NCBI GenBank assembly: GCA_021813445.1
Contig: JAKAKP010000072.1
Location: 1-64,000, forward strand
Length of the DNA: 64,000 bases
Source: Deltaproteobacteria bacterium
GTDB lineage: Bacteria > Desulfobacterota > Desulfobaccia > Desulfobaccales > 0-14-0-80-60-11
Reading direction: 5' to 3'
Shown: one piece after another, positions 30,456-39,469 of the stretch
Numbering within the stretch: the stretch's first letter is position 1
How the letters are laid out: every line of letters starts with the position of its first letter
The notes under the pieces: generated by a model
Seen by the model: only the letters and a program-made list of their open reading frames with translations
What the model was told of the DNA's origin: nothing
Databases searched by the model: none
Translations under genes and position numbers: made by a program

Positions 30456-33400
30456 ATGCTCAGCACGGGATTGGTGGCGGTAGCGGCTTTCGGTTATCTC
30501 CTGGGGCTTTTCGCCATTGCCTATTATGGGGACCGGCAACGGGCCCGGGGCAAGAGCCTCATTGCCAACCCCTATATCTATGCCCTCTCCCTGGCGGCTT
30601 ATTGCACCGCCTGGACTTTCTACGGCAGCGTCGGCAAGGCGGCCACCTCCGGGGTGACCTTTCTCGCCATCTATCTGGGACCCACGATTATTGCCTTTAC
30701 CTGGTGGTTCGGCTTGCGCAAGCTCTTGCGCATCTGCAAGGACAACAATCTGACCACCATGTCCGATTTCCTGACGCTGCGCTATGGCAAAGGTGCGTTT
30801 CTGGGGGCTTTGGCCACCGTGGTCGTCCTCCTGGCCATCACCCCCTATATCGGCCTGCAGCTCAAGTCCATCTCCGCCACCTTTAACATCCTGGTCACTA
30901 AAGAATATACTCCGCAAATAGCTCCCCCCATCTATCAAGACACCGCCTTTTATGTGGCCCTGCTGCTGGCAGCCTTCGGCATCCTCTTTGGGGCCCGCCA
31001 TCTGGACCCCACGGAGCGTCACGAGGGCCTGGTGGCGGTAGTGGTGTTCGAGTCCCTCATTGAGCTTCTGGCCTTTATCAGCTTGGGACTTCTGGTCACC
31101 TTCGGCCTCTTCCCGGGCTGGGGGGACATCTTCTCCCGCATCCAGCAGAGCCCGGAATTCCGGGAACTGCTTCTGGTGAACACCGGCCCCCAGAACAGCT
31201 ATTCGCTGCTATTGACGCTCACCCTCCTGGCCATGGGGGCCATCCATTTTCTCCCCCGCATGTTCCACATGGCGGTGGTGGAAAATACCGAGGAGAAGCA
31301 TATTCTCACCGCGATCTGGCTCTTTCCCCTGTATATGCTGTTGATCAACCTGTTTGTCATGCCCATCGCCTTCGGAGGCCTGCTCCTGGGTTTGCCGCCG
31401 GCCCAGGGCGACACTTTCGTGCTGCGCATCCCCTTGATGACCGGGCATCCCTTTCTCGCAGTGCTGGTCTTCTTGGGGGGGCTGTCCGCGGCCACGGCCA
31501 TGGTGGCGGTGGCCTCCATCGCCGTGAGCACCATGATCCTCAACAGCCTGGTGATGCCCCTGGCCATCCGTCTGCAACTGCAGGAGCACATCACCCCCCA
31601 TCTCCTGAGCATCAAACGGGGCGCCATCCTCTTGCTCATTCTCTTGGGATACTTCGGTTATCACCTGTTCTGGCCCACGGTCATGCTGGTGGATATCGGC
31701 CTCATCGCCTTTTGCGGGGTGATGCAATTGGTGCCGGCCATGGTGGGGGCCCTATACTGGCGGGAGGCTACCCGTTGGGGGGCGATTGCGGGTCTGGCGG
31801 CAGGTTTTCTGATCTGTTCCTATACCCTGGTGCTGCCCTATCTGGTGGAGGCGGGCTGGTTCTCCCGGAGTCTTTTGACCGCGGGCCCCTTCGGGCTGGG
31901 CCTGTTCCGGCCCACTGCCTTTTTGGGCCTGACCGGGCTGGATAAGCTGTCCCATGCCTTCTTTTGGTCCATGCTCTTCAATGTCGGCGCTTTTGTGTCC
32001 GTTTCCTTGGTCACGGTTTCCAGCCCGGTGGAAGAGGAGCAGGCCCAGAGGTTTGTGGGGGTCTTTGCCCCCAAGGAGATGCCTTTAGAGAAACGCTATA
32101 CCTATTTCCCCACCCTGGACCACTTAACCCACTTCATGGAGAAGCTCATCGGCCCCCGCAAGGCCGCGCAGGCGCGCCACGCCTTCCTGAGGGAGGTGGC
32201 CCTTCCCGAAGCCGAGTGGGGGGACCGGGAAAAGCTGCGGCTGGCAGGCTTCATAGAACGCACCATAGCCGCGTCCATCGGCCCGGCCGCGGCCCGGGTG
32301 ATCGTCGAGGGCTACCTCTCCTCCCTGGGCTCCCGGATGGAAGACGTCTTCGACCTTTTCGGCCACATTTCCAGTTCTCTGGAGGAAAGCGAGCAACAAC
32401 TGAAACGGCGGGTGGCGGAACTCTCGGTGCTTTTTGAAGCCGCCCATCGGCTGGCTTCGTCTCTGTATATTCCCGATCTCCTGGAAGGCGTGCTGGGGGT
32501 GCTGCAGGAAAAGCTGGGCGTGGGTATATGTACCGTGCGGTTGTTGGATGAAGATGGCTTTCTGCACGTAAAAGGTTCACGGGGGCTGCCGCCGGAAGTT
32601 CGGGAGCAGGTGATAAAGCCCGAGCCCGATTCCCTTTTGGGGCAATGTCTTGGGCCACCTCAGGTAATATCCGTGCCGGATTCGGCGACAGTGGCGGATC
32701 GCCTCCGGGGTCTTCTGGAAGAGGAAGTTTTGGGTTCTCTGGTGTTGGCGCCCATCACCACGGAGACCCTGACCCTGGGGGTGTTGACCGCGGCCAGCAG
32801 CCAGAAAGGCTTTTTTACCAGGGAACACGTGGAGTTCTTTCAATCTCTGGCAGGGCAGCTGGGGTTGGCCGTGCGCACGGCCAACATCGAGGAAGCCCTG
32901 CGTCTGGACGAATCCCGACTGGAAGCGGTCTGGCAGCTCAGCCGGATGACCAGGGCCACGCTCCAGGAGATTACCGATTTCGCCCTGGAAGAAGCGGTCC
33001 GGCTGACCAAAAGCAAAATAGGCTACCTGGCTTTCATGAATGAGGAGGAGACCGTTCTCACCATGCAGGCCTGGTCCAAGACGGCCATGGGGGAATGCGC
33101 CGTTAGTGATAAACCTTTGATCTACCCCCTGGAGACCACCGGCCTCTGGGGTGAAGCCGTGCGGCAGCGGCGGCCCATCATTACCAATGATTATGCCGCG
33201 CCCAATCCCTATAAGAAGGGCTATCCCGCCGGCCATGTGGAAATCCGGCGCCACCTGAATATCCCGGTCTTTGACGGCGACCATATTGTGGCCGTGGCCG
33301 GCGTGGGCAATAAAGAAGAGGATTATGATGAAGCCGATATCCGGCAACTGACTTTATTGATGAACGGCATGTGGTGGCAGATCAAGCGCCAGCGGGAAGA

Positions 33401-34478
33401 GGAGGCTTTGACCGCCCAGGTGGAGCGCGGCATCTATTTTCAGAAGCTGTTGATTCACACCTGCATGGACGGCATCGTCGGCAACGACCGGGAAGGCGTG
33501 GTGCGCACTCTGAATGAAACCGCGGCTAAAATCGTCGGTTATGAGCCCACGGAGGTCCTGGGCAAGATGAATATCCGGGAACTCTATGCCCCGGGCCAGT
33601 TCCAGGAAATCGATTCGAAGATCCACGGTCACGGCGACGGCGGCCCGGGCATCCTGGAGAACTATGAAACGCTGATGCGCCATAAGGACGGCGCCCTGGT
33701 GCCGGTCTGGCTCTCCGCCCGGCTGCTCTACGAAAAAGACCGGGAAATCGGCATGATCGGCCATTTCAAAGACCTGCGGGAACGCAAACACATGGAGGAG
33801 GAGCTCCTGCGGAGCGAGCGTCTGGCCATCCTGGGCAAGATGGCGGCCCATATCAGCCATGAGATCAAAAATCCCCTAATGCTCATCGGCGGCTTCGCCC
33901 GCCAGGTTCTGAAAGATCCGGCGTCAGACCCGGCAAAGACCCAGGGGAAACTCCGGATCATCGTCGACGAAGTCCGCCGCCTGGAAGAATTTCTCCAGGA
34001 AGTGGGCAGCTATGCCAAATTTTCCGAACCCCAGAAGATTCCCGGTGATCTTAACGCCTTGATTCAGGAAACCTGCAGCCGCCTGGAGCCCAGCATGCAG
34101 GAAAACAACATCGACCTCTCCCTGCAACTGGACCCGGGCCTCCCCCAGGTGCCCTTTGACCCCGCCCACCTGCGCCAGGTGCTGTTGAACATTGCTAAAA
34201 ACGGCATCGAGGCCATGGAAGGGGGCGGCACCCTGGCCATTGCCACCGGCCGCCGGGGTGAACGGGTGTTCGTGGAAATAGGCGATACCGGCGTGGGCAT
34301 GACCCCGGAAATCCGGGAAAAGATCTTTCAACCCTTCTTCTCTTCCAAACCCAAGGGCAGCGGCCTGGGCCTGGCCATTTCCCAGAAGATCATCGAGGCC
34401 CACCAGGGGGAAATCGCCATCGACAGCGAGCCGCAAAAGGGCACCCGGGTGACTATTTTCCTTAAAGTGGAACTCTAG
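30456..34478 (+). CDS. Sodium:solute symporter-like sensor histidine kinase with GAF and PAS domains (CbrA-like architecture)
   Basis: N-terminal SSS-like multi-TM region; GAF-like regions; PAS MDGIVGNDREGVVRTLNETA; HisKA HISHEIKNPLMLIGGFARQ; HATPase GDTGVGMTPEIREKIFQPFFSSKPKGSGLGLAIS. Confidence 0.88.
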   Translation: MLSTGLVAVAAFGYLLGLFAIAYYGDRQRARGKSLIANPYIYALSLAAYCTAWTFYGSVGKAATSGVTFLAIYLGPTIIAFTWWFGLRKLLRICKDNNLTTMSDFLTLRYGKGAFLGALATVVVLLAITPYIGLQLKSISATFNILVTKEYTPQIAPPIYQDTAFYVALLLAAFGILFGARHLDPTERHEGLVAVVVFESLIELLAFISLGLLVTFGLFPGWGDIFSRIQQSPEFRELLLVNTGPQNSYSLLLTLTLLAMGAIHFLPRMFHMAVVENTEEKHILTAIWLFPLYMLLINLFVMPIAFGGLLLGLPPAQGDTFVLRIPLMTGHPFLAVLVFLGGLSAATAMVAVASIAVSTMILNSLVMPLAIRLQLQEHITPHLLSIKRGAILLLILLGYFGYHLFWPTVMLVDIGLIAFCGVMQLVPAMVGALYWREATRWGAIAGLAAGFLICSYTLVLPYLVEAGWFSRSLLTAGPFGLGLFRPTAFLGLTGLDKLSHAFFWSMLFNVGAFVSVSLVTVSSPVEEEQAQRFVGVFAPKEMPLEKRYTYFPTLDHLTHFMEKLIGPRKAAQARHAFLREVALPEAEWGDREKLRLAGFIERTIAASIGPAAARVIVEGYLSSLGSRMEDVFDLFGHISSSLEESEQQLKRRVAELSVLFEAAHRLASSLYIPDLLEGVLGVLQEKLGVGICTVRLLDEDGFLHVKGSRGLPPEVREQVIKPEPDSLLGQCLGPPQVISVPDSATVADRLRGLLEEEVLGSLVLAPITTETLTLGVLTAASSQKGFFTREHVEFFQSLAGQLGLAVRTANIEEALRLDESRLEAVWQLSRMTRATLQEITDFALEEAVRLTKSKIGYLAFMNEEETVLTMQAWSKTAMGECAVSDKPLIYPLETTGLWGEAVRQRRPIITNDYAAPNPYKKGYPAGHVEIRRHLNIPVFDGDHIVAVAGVGNKEEDYDEADIRQLTLLMNGMWWQIKRQREEEALTAQVERGIYFQKLLIHTCMDGIVGNDREGVVRTLNETAAKIVGYEPTEVLGKMNIRELYAPGQFQEIDSKIHGHGDGGPGILENYETLMRHKDGALVPVWLSARLLYEKDREIGMIGHFKDLRERKHMEEELLRSERLAILGKMAAHISHEIKNPLMLIGGFARQVLKDPASDPAKTQGKLRIIVDEVRRLEEFLQEVGSYAKFSEPQKIPGDLNALIQETCSRLEPSMQENNIDLSLQLDPGLPQVPFDPAHLRQVLLNIAKNGIEAMEGGGTLAIATGRRGERVFVEIGDTGVGMTPEIREKIFQPFFSSKPKGSGLGLAISQKIIEAHQGEIAIDSEPQKGTRVTIFLKVEL

Positions 34479-34563
34479 GCTTCACTTCTCCACGATATCC
34501 AGGGGTATTTCTTCTCCCTCCTCGGTTATCTTGCTAATTTAAAGTTTTTCTCTCAGAAATGAA

Positions 34564-34591
34564 GCAGCCCCTTGAAATATCAAGGGGCTGC
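34564..34591. terminator. Bidirectional terminator-like hairpin between convergent genes
   Basis: GCAGCCCCTTGA-AATA-TCAAGGGGCTGC. Confidence 0.75.
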
Positions 34592-34618
34592 AAATTCCTG
34601 GCTTCTCTCTAAGGGCTC

Positions 34619-35374
34619 TTAGCCCAACACGAGGGCCCGCAGGCACTTATAGGACAACTTGAGGAGGGCCAGGTCATCCAAGGTCAGGTAATCCAGGGCC
34701 TTGCCCTTGAGGCCGCAAGCCTTGCGAAAACCGGGCTGATCCAGGAGGGTGCGCAAGGTGTCCTGGTCATAGGCGATGGTGGCGAAGAGGTCTTGCAGGG
34801 GGGCATCGACCCCGGCGGGACCCTGGACTCCTTTTCTTAACATGATTTCCAGCCAATCCTTGCGTCCCTCGGCATACTCTTTAAATCCCTGGTTGGCCAT
34901 CCAGGACTCCAGGGTCCACTCGATATCGGTGGCAAATCCCTGGCAATAATCCAGTTGGCGGCAAAAATAATAGTCCACCACCCCGTTTTCCGTCAGGCGG
35001 CTGCCCATGGTGATGGGGAAGAGACGGCAGGCGGCGGGACGATGGTCATACACCTGGCAGCCGTGGGGGCCGATGAAAGGACAGCCCCCGTCTTTGGCGC
35101 CGTAAGGATCGATGAAGACCAGGGGCAGATTGGACCACTCTTCGATTTCCCGCAGGGTGTAGCGCCGTAGAAACTCCCCGGATTTGAGACCCAGGCACTG
35201 CTTCAGGCGCAAGATGTCATAAGGGCTGAGAATAATGGTCGGGGTGCGGCGGCAGCACTGATTGAAGCAGGACAGATCCTCATGGCAATGAAATTTCACA
35301 CGGCTGGACAAGGAGAGGCCTTCTTGTTCAACCTCATGATAAACTGAGACTTTTTTTGGGCTGTTGGGAGCCAT
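34619..35374 (-). CDS. YkgJ-family cysteine cluster protein
   Basis: CHEDLSCFNQCCRRTPTIILSPYDILRLKQCLG, GCQVYDHRPAACRLFP. Confidence 0.88.
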   Translation of the reverse strand: MAPNSPKKVSVYHEVEQEGLSLSSRVKFHCHEDLSCFNQCCRRTPTIILSPYDILRLKQCLGLKSGEFLRRYTLREIEEWSNLPLVFIDPYGAKDGGCPFIGPHGCQVYDHRPAACRLFPITMGSRLTENGVVDYYFCRQLDYCQGFATDIEWTLESWMANQGFKEYAEGRKDWLEIMLRKGVQGPAGVDAPLQDLFATIAYDQDTLRTLLDQPGFRKACGLKGKALDYLTLDDLALLKLSYKCLRALVLG

Positions 35375-35673
35375 GGCTGCCGGCGCCTCCTTTCAGGCGG
35401 TAATCGGAGACCCGCGCCCCTATGCTATTAATATCGGCACGGCTGGAAGGATTTTAAAGTCCCGGGGGAAAAAACTTGACGCTTGGTTATATGAAATAAA
35501 AATTAGTTTGCAAATACTATATTCGGTTGCCTCCTGGGGGCATAACCGGGAAACCGGGCAAAACCGGCCGGTCCTGCCGGGAAAACAGGGACGAAACCTG
35601 CATCTAGCCACTGTTTCTTTGCAGGTAAGCGGCGTTGGAATAAGGGAGCCCGGCTGCTTTTTTCTCCCAAAGA

Positions 35674-35701
35674 AAAACCCCTTGCCTGAGCAAGGGGTTT
35701 T
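35674..35701. terminator. Rho-independent terminator-like hairpin
   Basis: AAAACCCCTTGC-CTGA-GCAAGGGGTTTT plus T run. Confidence 0.85.
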
Positions 35702-35725
35702 TTTTCATGGCCCCAAAGCCTCCGG

Positions 35726-36535
35726 TTACTTGGAGGGCTCCACCCACTTCCGCTCAATCTTCTGCCATTCCTGGGGGGATACCTGGGATATGCCCTTATT
35801 TAGAATCTCTAGAAGCTGGAGGTTACCCTTTTTTACCGGCAGGGTCATCCAGCCTTGGGCCACAGGATCGGGAACCTTCCGGATCTTGCCTGCCAGGCCC
35901 TTGACCTTGATATAGTAGGCCACCACCGGGTCGTCCAGGATGATGGCCTTGACTTGCCCGTTGGCCAGGGCCATCACCGTTTCCAGGTAGCCGGGGAAGA
36001 CCTTCATCTCCCGCTTGGCCTGTTTCGCCACCTCCTGGCTGGAATCCCCCTCCACCACCCCCACCGGCACTGACGGCAGGCTCTGGAGCGAGGAAATATT
36101 GTTTAGCCCGGGGGCAACAAAAAGATTGGTGTTGAGGGTATAGAAACTCTTAGTAAAATCGAAGCTTTTCTGGCGCTCCATTAAGGGGAAGATGCCAGCC
36201 AGGGAGTCGAAGTCGCCGCTTTCCAGCCCTTTGAGCTGCTTATCAAAAGAGGTCGGGCAAAATTTTACCTTGAGGTTTAATTTTTGGGCCAACAGATTCC
36301 AGTAGTCAATGGACATCCCCACCGGCTGCTTGGCCTCGTCCAGAAAGCCAAAAGGCGGATAGTCCGGGAAAGCGCCGATCTTCAGGACGCCTTTCTGCTC
36401 CACCCGGGCCCGTTCCGCCGGGGTCAACGGGTCCTTGGCCTCTTGGCTGCAGGCGGTTAACCCCACAAGGCAGAACAGAGAGAGGAGACTTAAGACCCAG
36501 AAAAAGTTTTTCCGCATAAACACCTCCACAGGCAA
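35726..36535 (-). CDS. Transporter substrate-binding domain lipoprotein (amino-acid ABC SBP family)
   Basis: Lipobox LVGLTACSQ; GVLKIGAFPDYPPFGFLDEAKQPVGMSIDYWNLLAQKL. Confidence 0.88.
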   Translation of the reverse strand: MPVEVFMRKNFFWVLSLLSLFCLVGLTACSQEAKDPLTPAERARVEQKGVLKIGAFPDYPPFGFLDEAKQPVGMSIDYWNLLAQKLNLKVKFCPTSFDKQLKGLESGDFDSLAGIFPLMERQKSFDFTKSFYTLNTNLFVAPGLNNISSLQSLPSVPVGVVEGDSSQEVAKQAKREMKVFPGYLETVMALANGQVKAIILDDPVVAYYIKVKGLAGKIRKVPDPVAQGWMTLPVKKGNLQLLEILNKGISQVSPQEWQKIERKWVEPSK

Positions 36536-36834
36536 GCTGATTCTTGTTCCGGGATTACAATCTTTAAAATCAAATTAAAGACGCCTTGAAAGATAATTTC
36601 AGCCTGCCGTTGAGGACGATGTCTGAGCCCAGCACCTGATCCGCCCCGGCCAATCCGGAGGGGACTATAACCCCAAGTTTTGAGATTTAACAGCTTAATA
36701 AAAACCCTTTGAATTATCAAGGGGTTTTATGTCCGTGCCCCCTACCTGGACCCTTTGTGCACTTGTTGCCTGCATCCCTGGGAGAAAATGTTTAAGCTTC
36801 TTCTCTTCATTGGCTCAAGCCGGCAAACCCGTCC

Positions 36835-36894
36835 TATTTCATTGTGGTGGAGTTGCCCCGCAAAGCGCAAGAGGCTCTGCAATTAGCCAAATAA
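36835..36894 (+). pseudogene. C-terminal remnant of a paralog of the 37280-37498 gene
   Basis: YFIVVELPRKAQEALQLAK* versus YFVIVPLPPEAQEALQLSE*; no start or upstream ORF. Confidence 0.7.
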
Positions 36895-37080
36895 CCTGGA
36901 GGGTTCCGGCAACGACGCAGCAATAAAAAACCCCTTTAATTATCCAGGGGGTTTTTTATTACTGGCTCCCCTTCCTGGACTCATTTCGCAACGAATTGAT
37001 GATGTCTGGCAAGGAAATATTCCTTCTTTCGAGGATATTCCAAAAGGAAATTTTTGTTGATATAGCATAGGCAGTGGCCG

Positions 37081-37293
37081 TTGGCAAAGGAGGCAAAAGT
37101 GCATAATCTGACTCGCATAACCTTTAACCCCGAGGTCATGGGAGGTAAACCTTGCATTAGGGGAATGAGGGTGACGGTAGAGACCGTCGTGGGCTTAACA
37201 GCCTCCGGTAAAACGATTGACGAAGTGCTTGCCGATTATCCGTACCTGGAGCGAGAGGATATCTTGGAGGCACTGGCCTATGCAGAATCATAG
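37081..37293 (+). CDS. DUF433 family (antitoxin-like) protein, TTG start
   Basis: RITFNPEVMGGKPCIRGMRVTVETVVGLTASGKTIDEVLADYPYLEREDILEALAYA. Confidence 0.88.
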   Translation: MAKEAKVHNLTRITFNPEVMGGKPCIRGMRVTVETVVGLTASGKTIDEVLADYPYLEREDILEALAYAES

Positions 37294-37498
37294 ATTTGCC
37301 CTTTGCATTAAGAATGAAGATTGTGATGACTTGGAGAAACGTAAGATTTACCAGGCGCTTTCCGATGAGGAAGCCGAAAAGGAGGGGTACATCCGGGTAA
37401 TCGATGAATCGGGCGAAGATTACCTTTATCCTCAATCTTATTTCGTTATTGTCCCTTTGCCCCCCGAAGCCCAAGAAGCGCTGCAATTATCAGAATAA
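37280..37498 (+). CDS. Small hypothetical protein overlapping the DUF433 gene
   Basis: MQNHRFALCIKNEDCDDLEKRKIYQALSDEEAEKEGYIRVIDESGEDYLYPQSYFVIVPLPPEAQEALQLSE; ATG inside the DUF433 3' end. Confidence 0.75.
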   Translation: MQNHRFALCIKNEDCDDLEKRKIYQALSDEEAEKEGYIRVIDESGEDYLYPQSYFVIVPLPPEAQEALQLSE

Positions 37499-37651
37499 CC
37501 TATTCACCCCAACAATCCGGATTGTTTGGTCTTGCCGCACATTTGAACGGTTTTACCGTTCATTTTAAGGCCAGCCATCCTGTCCAGGGTCAAAGGTCAC
37601 GGCGACAATTTTTTTCTTGTCGCATCCCAAAGGGGTTGACTTTGGAACATA

Positions 37652-37671
37652 ATATGAGTATTAACTCATAT
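37652..37671. promoter_or_regulatory. ArsR-type operator overlapping the -10 of a sigma70-like promoter
   Basis: ATATGAGT-ATTA-ACTCATAT perfect dyad; -35 TTGACT (37636-37641), 17-nt spacer, -10 TATTAA (37659-37664). Confidence 0.82.
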
Positions 37672-37691
37672 AAGGGAATACTCAAGTGACG

Positions 37692-38039
37692 ATGGATGAA
37701 AAGATTTTGGATTCTCTTGCCCGGCTGTTCAAGCTGCTGAGCGATGCCAACCGGCTAAGGATTATCTTTGCTATCGGCAAAGAGAAAAAATCTGTCTCGG
37801 AGATTATCGAGGCCACTTCCCTCTCCCAAACCCTGGTCTCTTTTCACCTAAGGCCCTTGAGGGAGAGCGGCCTCTTAAATACGGAACGACGGGGACCTTT
37901 TGTCTATTACAGCGTTTCTGATCCAGTGCTGATGGACCTGCTGGTTTCCCTCTGCGGGGTCTCCCCCAAAGAAGAGCTGAAAGAAGAGGCCAACTTTGTC
38001 TGCCCGCCCATGCGCTTCATGCGGAAGTGGATGACCTGA
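37692..38039 (+). CDS. ArsR-family winged-helix transcriptional regulator
   Basis: LARLFKLLSDANRLRIIFAIGKEKKSVSEIIEATSLSQTLVSFHLRPLRESGLLNTERRGPFVYYSV. Confidence 0.9.
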   Translation: MDEKILDSLARLFKLLSDANRLRIIFAIGKEKKSVSEIIEATSLSQTLVSFHLRPLRESGLLNTERRGPFVYYSVSDPVLMDLLVSLCGVSPKEELKEEANFVCPPMRFMRKWMT

Positions 38040-38075
38040 GATCGAATCTTATAGGCAGAATTATAGGAAAAGACA

Positions 38076-38783
38076 ATGCAGAATAATTCTTCCAAGCCTG
38101 CAAAACCATCCCTGGTCCGGCCCCTGGTTTTTCTCCTGCTGTTGGTCGGGATCATCTTTATGGTGCGCTATTTTCACCTGGATCAATATTTGGAAAAAGA
38201 GCGCCTGAGGGAGTTGATCGCCGCCTATGGCTTGTGGGGACCCATAATCTATATGCTCATCTGGCTGGCGGCTCCGCCCCTGTTTCTTCCCGGTCTGCCC
38301 ATCGGCTTGGCCGGGGGCGTCCTTTTTGGGCCTTTTTGGGGGGTGGTTTATACCATCTTTGCTGCCACCGCCGGGGCTACCCTGGCCTTTTTGGTGGCCC
38401 GCTACCTGGCCCGTGATTGGGTGGCCGCCAAGCTCTCCGGCACCAGGATGGTTGCCCTGGACGAAAAGGTGGGGCAGCATGGCTGGAAAATCGTGGCCTT
38501 CACCCGTCTTATCCCGGTCTTTCCCTTTAACCTGCTCAATTATGCCTTCGGTCTAACCCGGATTTCCCTATCTGCCTATGTGGTCGCCACTTTCATCTTC
38601 ATGCTTCCCATGACCATCGCCATTATCTACTTCTCGGCGAACCTCCTGGACCTGCTCCAGGGAAAGATCACTTGGGGGGTGGTCTTGGGGATTATTTTGG
38701 TAGTTCTGGTTGGTCTCATACCGATTATTTACAAGAAGCTCAGGGCCAGGAGAGCGCTGTTGAATCTCGATGATTACCAATAA
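38076..38783 (+). CDS. TVP38/TMEM64 (DedA-like) membrane protein
   Basis: GLPIGLAGGVLFGPFWGVVYTIFAATAGATLAFLVARYLARD; FTRLIPVFPFNLLNYAFGLT. Confidence 0.88.
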   Translation: MQNNSSKPAKPSLVRPLVFLLLLVGIIFMVRYFHLDQYLEKERLRELIAAYGLWGPIIYMLIWLAAPPLFLPGLPIGLAGGVLFGPFWGVVYTIFAATAGATLAFLVARYLARDWVAAKLSGTRMVALDEKVGQHGWKIVAFTRLIPVFPFNLLNYAFGLTRISLSAYVVATFIFMLPMTIAIIYFSANLLDLLQGKITWGVVLGIILVVLVGLIPIIYKKLRARRALLNLDDYQ

Positions 38784-38801
38784 AGTAAGCGGAGGTTTAC
38801 C

Positions 38802-39161
38802 ATGGAAGAGAAAGGTTGCGGCCCGGGCATGGGCATGGAGATGATGAAAAAAATGATGGAGGGGCAAGGCGGCGCCATGCTGCCCATGGTGGAAAGGTGA
38901 ATGCAGATGTGCGAACAGATGACCGGTACGGTCATCGAGGTCGGCAGACTGGCAGGATTCGCCTCCCCGGAATTGCGAGGTTTGTTTGATGAGTGGCTCA
39001 AGGCCTTGGAAAGCGAGATCATTGAATTTCTTAATGAAAAAGGAAGCTGCCTCCCGGCTGACCTGGCTGCCCAACTCAAGCTCTCTGAAGAAAGCGTCCA
39101 CTTCTTGATCGGCAAGCTGGTCAGGGAGGGCAAGCTTAAGATTACCGGGATATCGTTATAG
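38802..39161 (+). CDS. Candidate small selenoprotein: 119-codon ORF with in-frame TGA at codon 33 (38898-38900)
   Basis: SD CGGAGG then MEEKGCGPGMGMEMMKKMMEGQGGAMLPMVER-U-MQMCEQMTGTVIEVGRLAGFASPELRGLFDEWLKALESEIIEFLNEKGSCLPADLAAQLKLSEESVHFLIGKLVREGKLKITGISL*; SECIS-like hairpin downstream of the TGA. Confidence 0.75.
38918..38936 (+). promoter_or_regulatory. SECIS-like hairpin, +18 to +36 after TGA 38898-38900
   Basis: GATGACC-(GGTAC)-GGTCATC, 7 perfect bp, GGU in apical loop. Confidence 0.75.
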
Positions 39162-39181
39162 GGGAGACAGTCGCTCTCCCT

Positions 39182-39460
39182 ATGGAGGTTGCTATGGGAC
39201 CGGAATATTCCTGGCCCTGGTGGGGGCCGATGTGGGTCATGCCCACCATCATGCCCATTATCATGCTGATAGTGTTAATTGTGGCGATTTATCTCATCTT
39301 CGGGCGAGGGGGGTTTTGTGCCCCCTGGCATGGACCGAACCGGTATTATGACCGGGAGCGCTCCCCGGAATCGGCCTTGGAAATTCTCAAAAAACGCTAC
39401 GTCAAGGGCGAAATCACTCAGGAAGAATTCGACCGGATGAAAAAAGAAATTCTCAGTTAA
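39182..39460 (+). CDS. SHOCT-domain membrane protein
   Basis: One-TM segment plus SALEILKKRYVKGEITQEEFDRMKKEI. Confidence 0.88.
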   Translation: MEVAMGPEYSWPWWGPMWVMPTIMPIIMLIVLIVAIYLIFGRGGFCAPWHGPNRYYDRERSPESALEILKKRYVKGEITQEEFDRMKKEILS

Positions 39461-39469
39461 GGTGCGCTC

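Noticed and set aside
36729-36926. 65-aa plus-strand ORF
   Set aside because: Different frame from the recognisable remnant YFIVVELPRKAQEALQLAK; no SD or motif.
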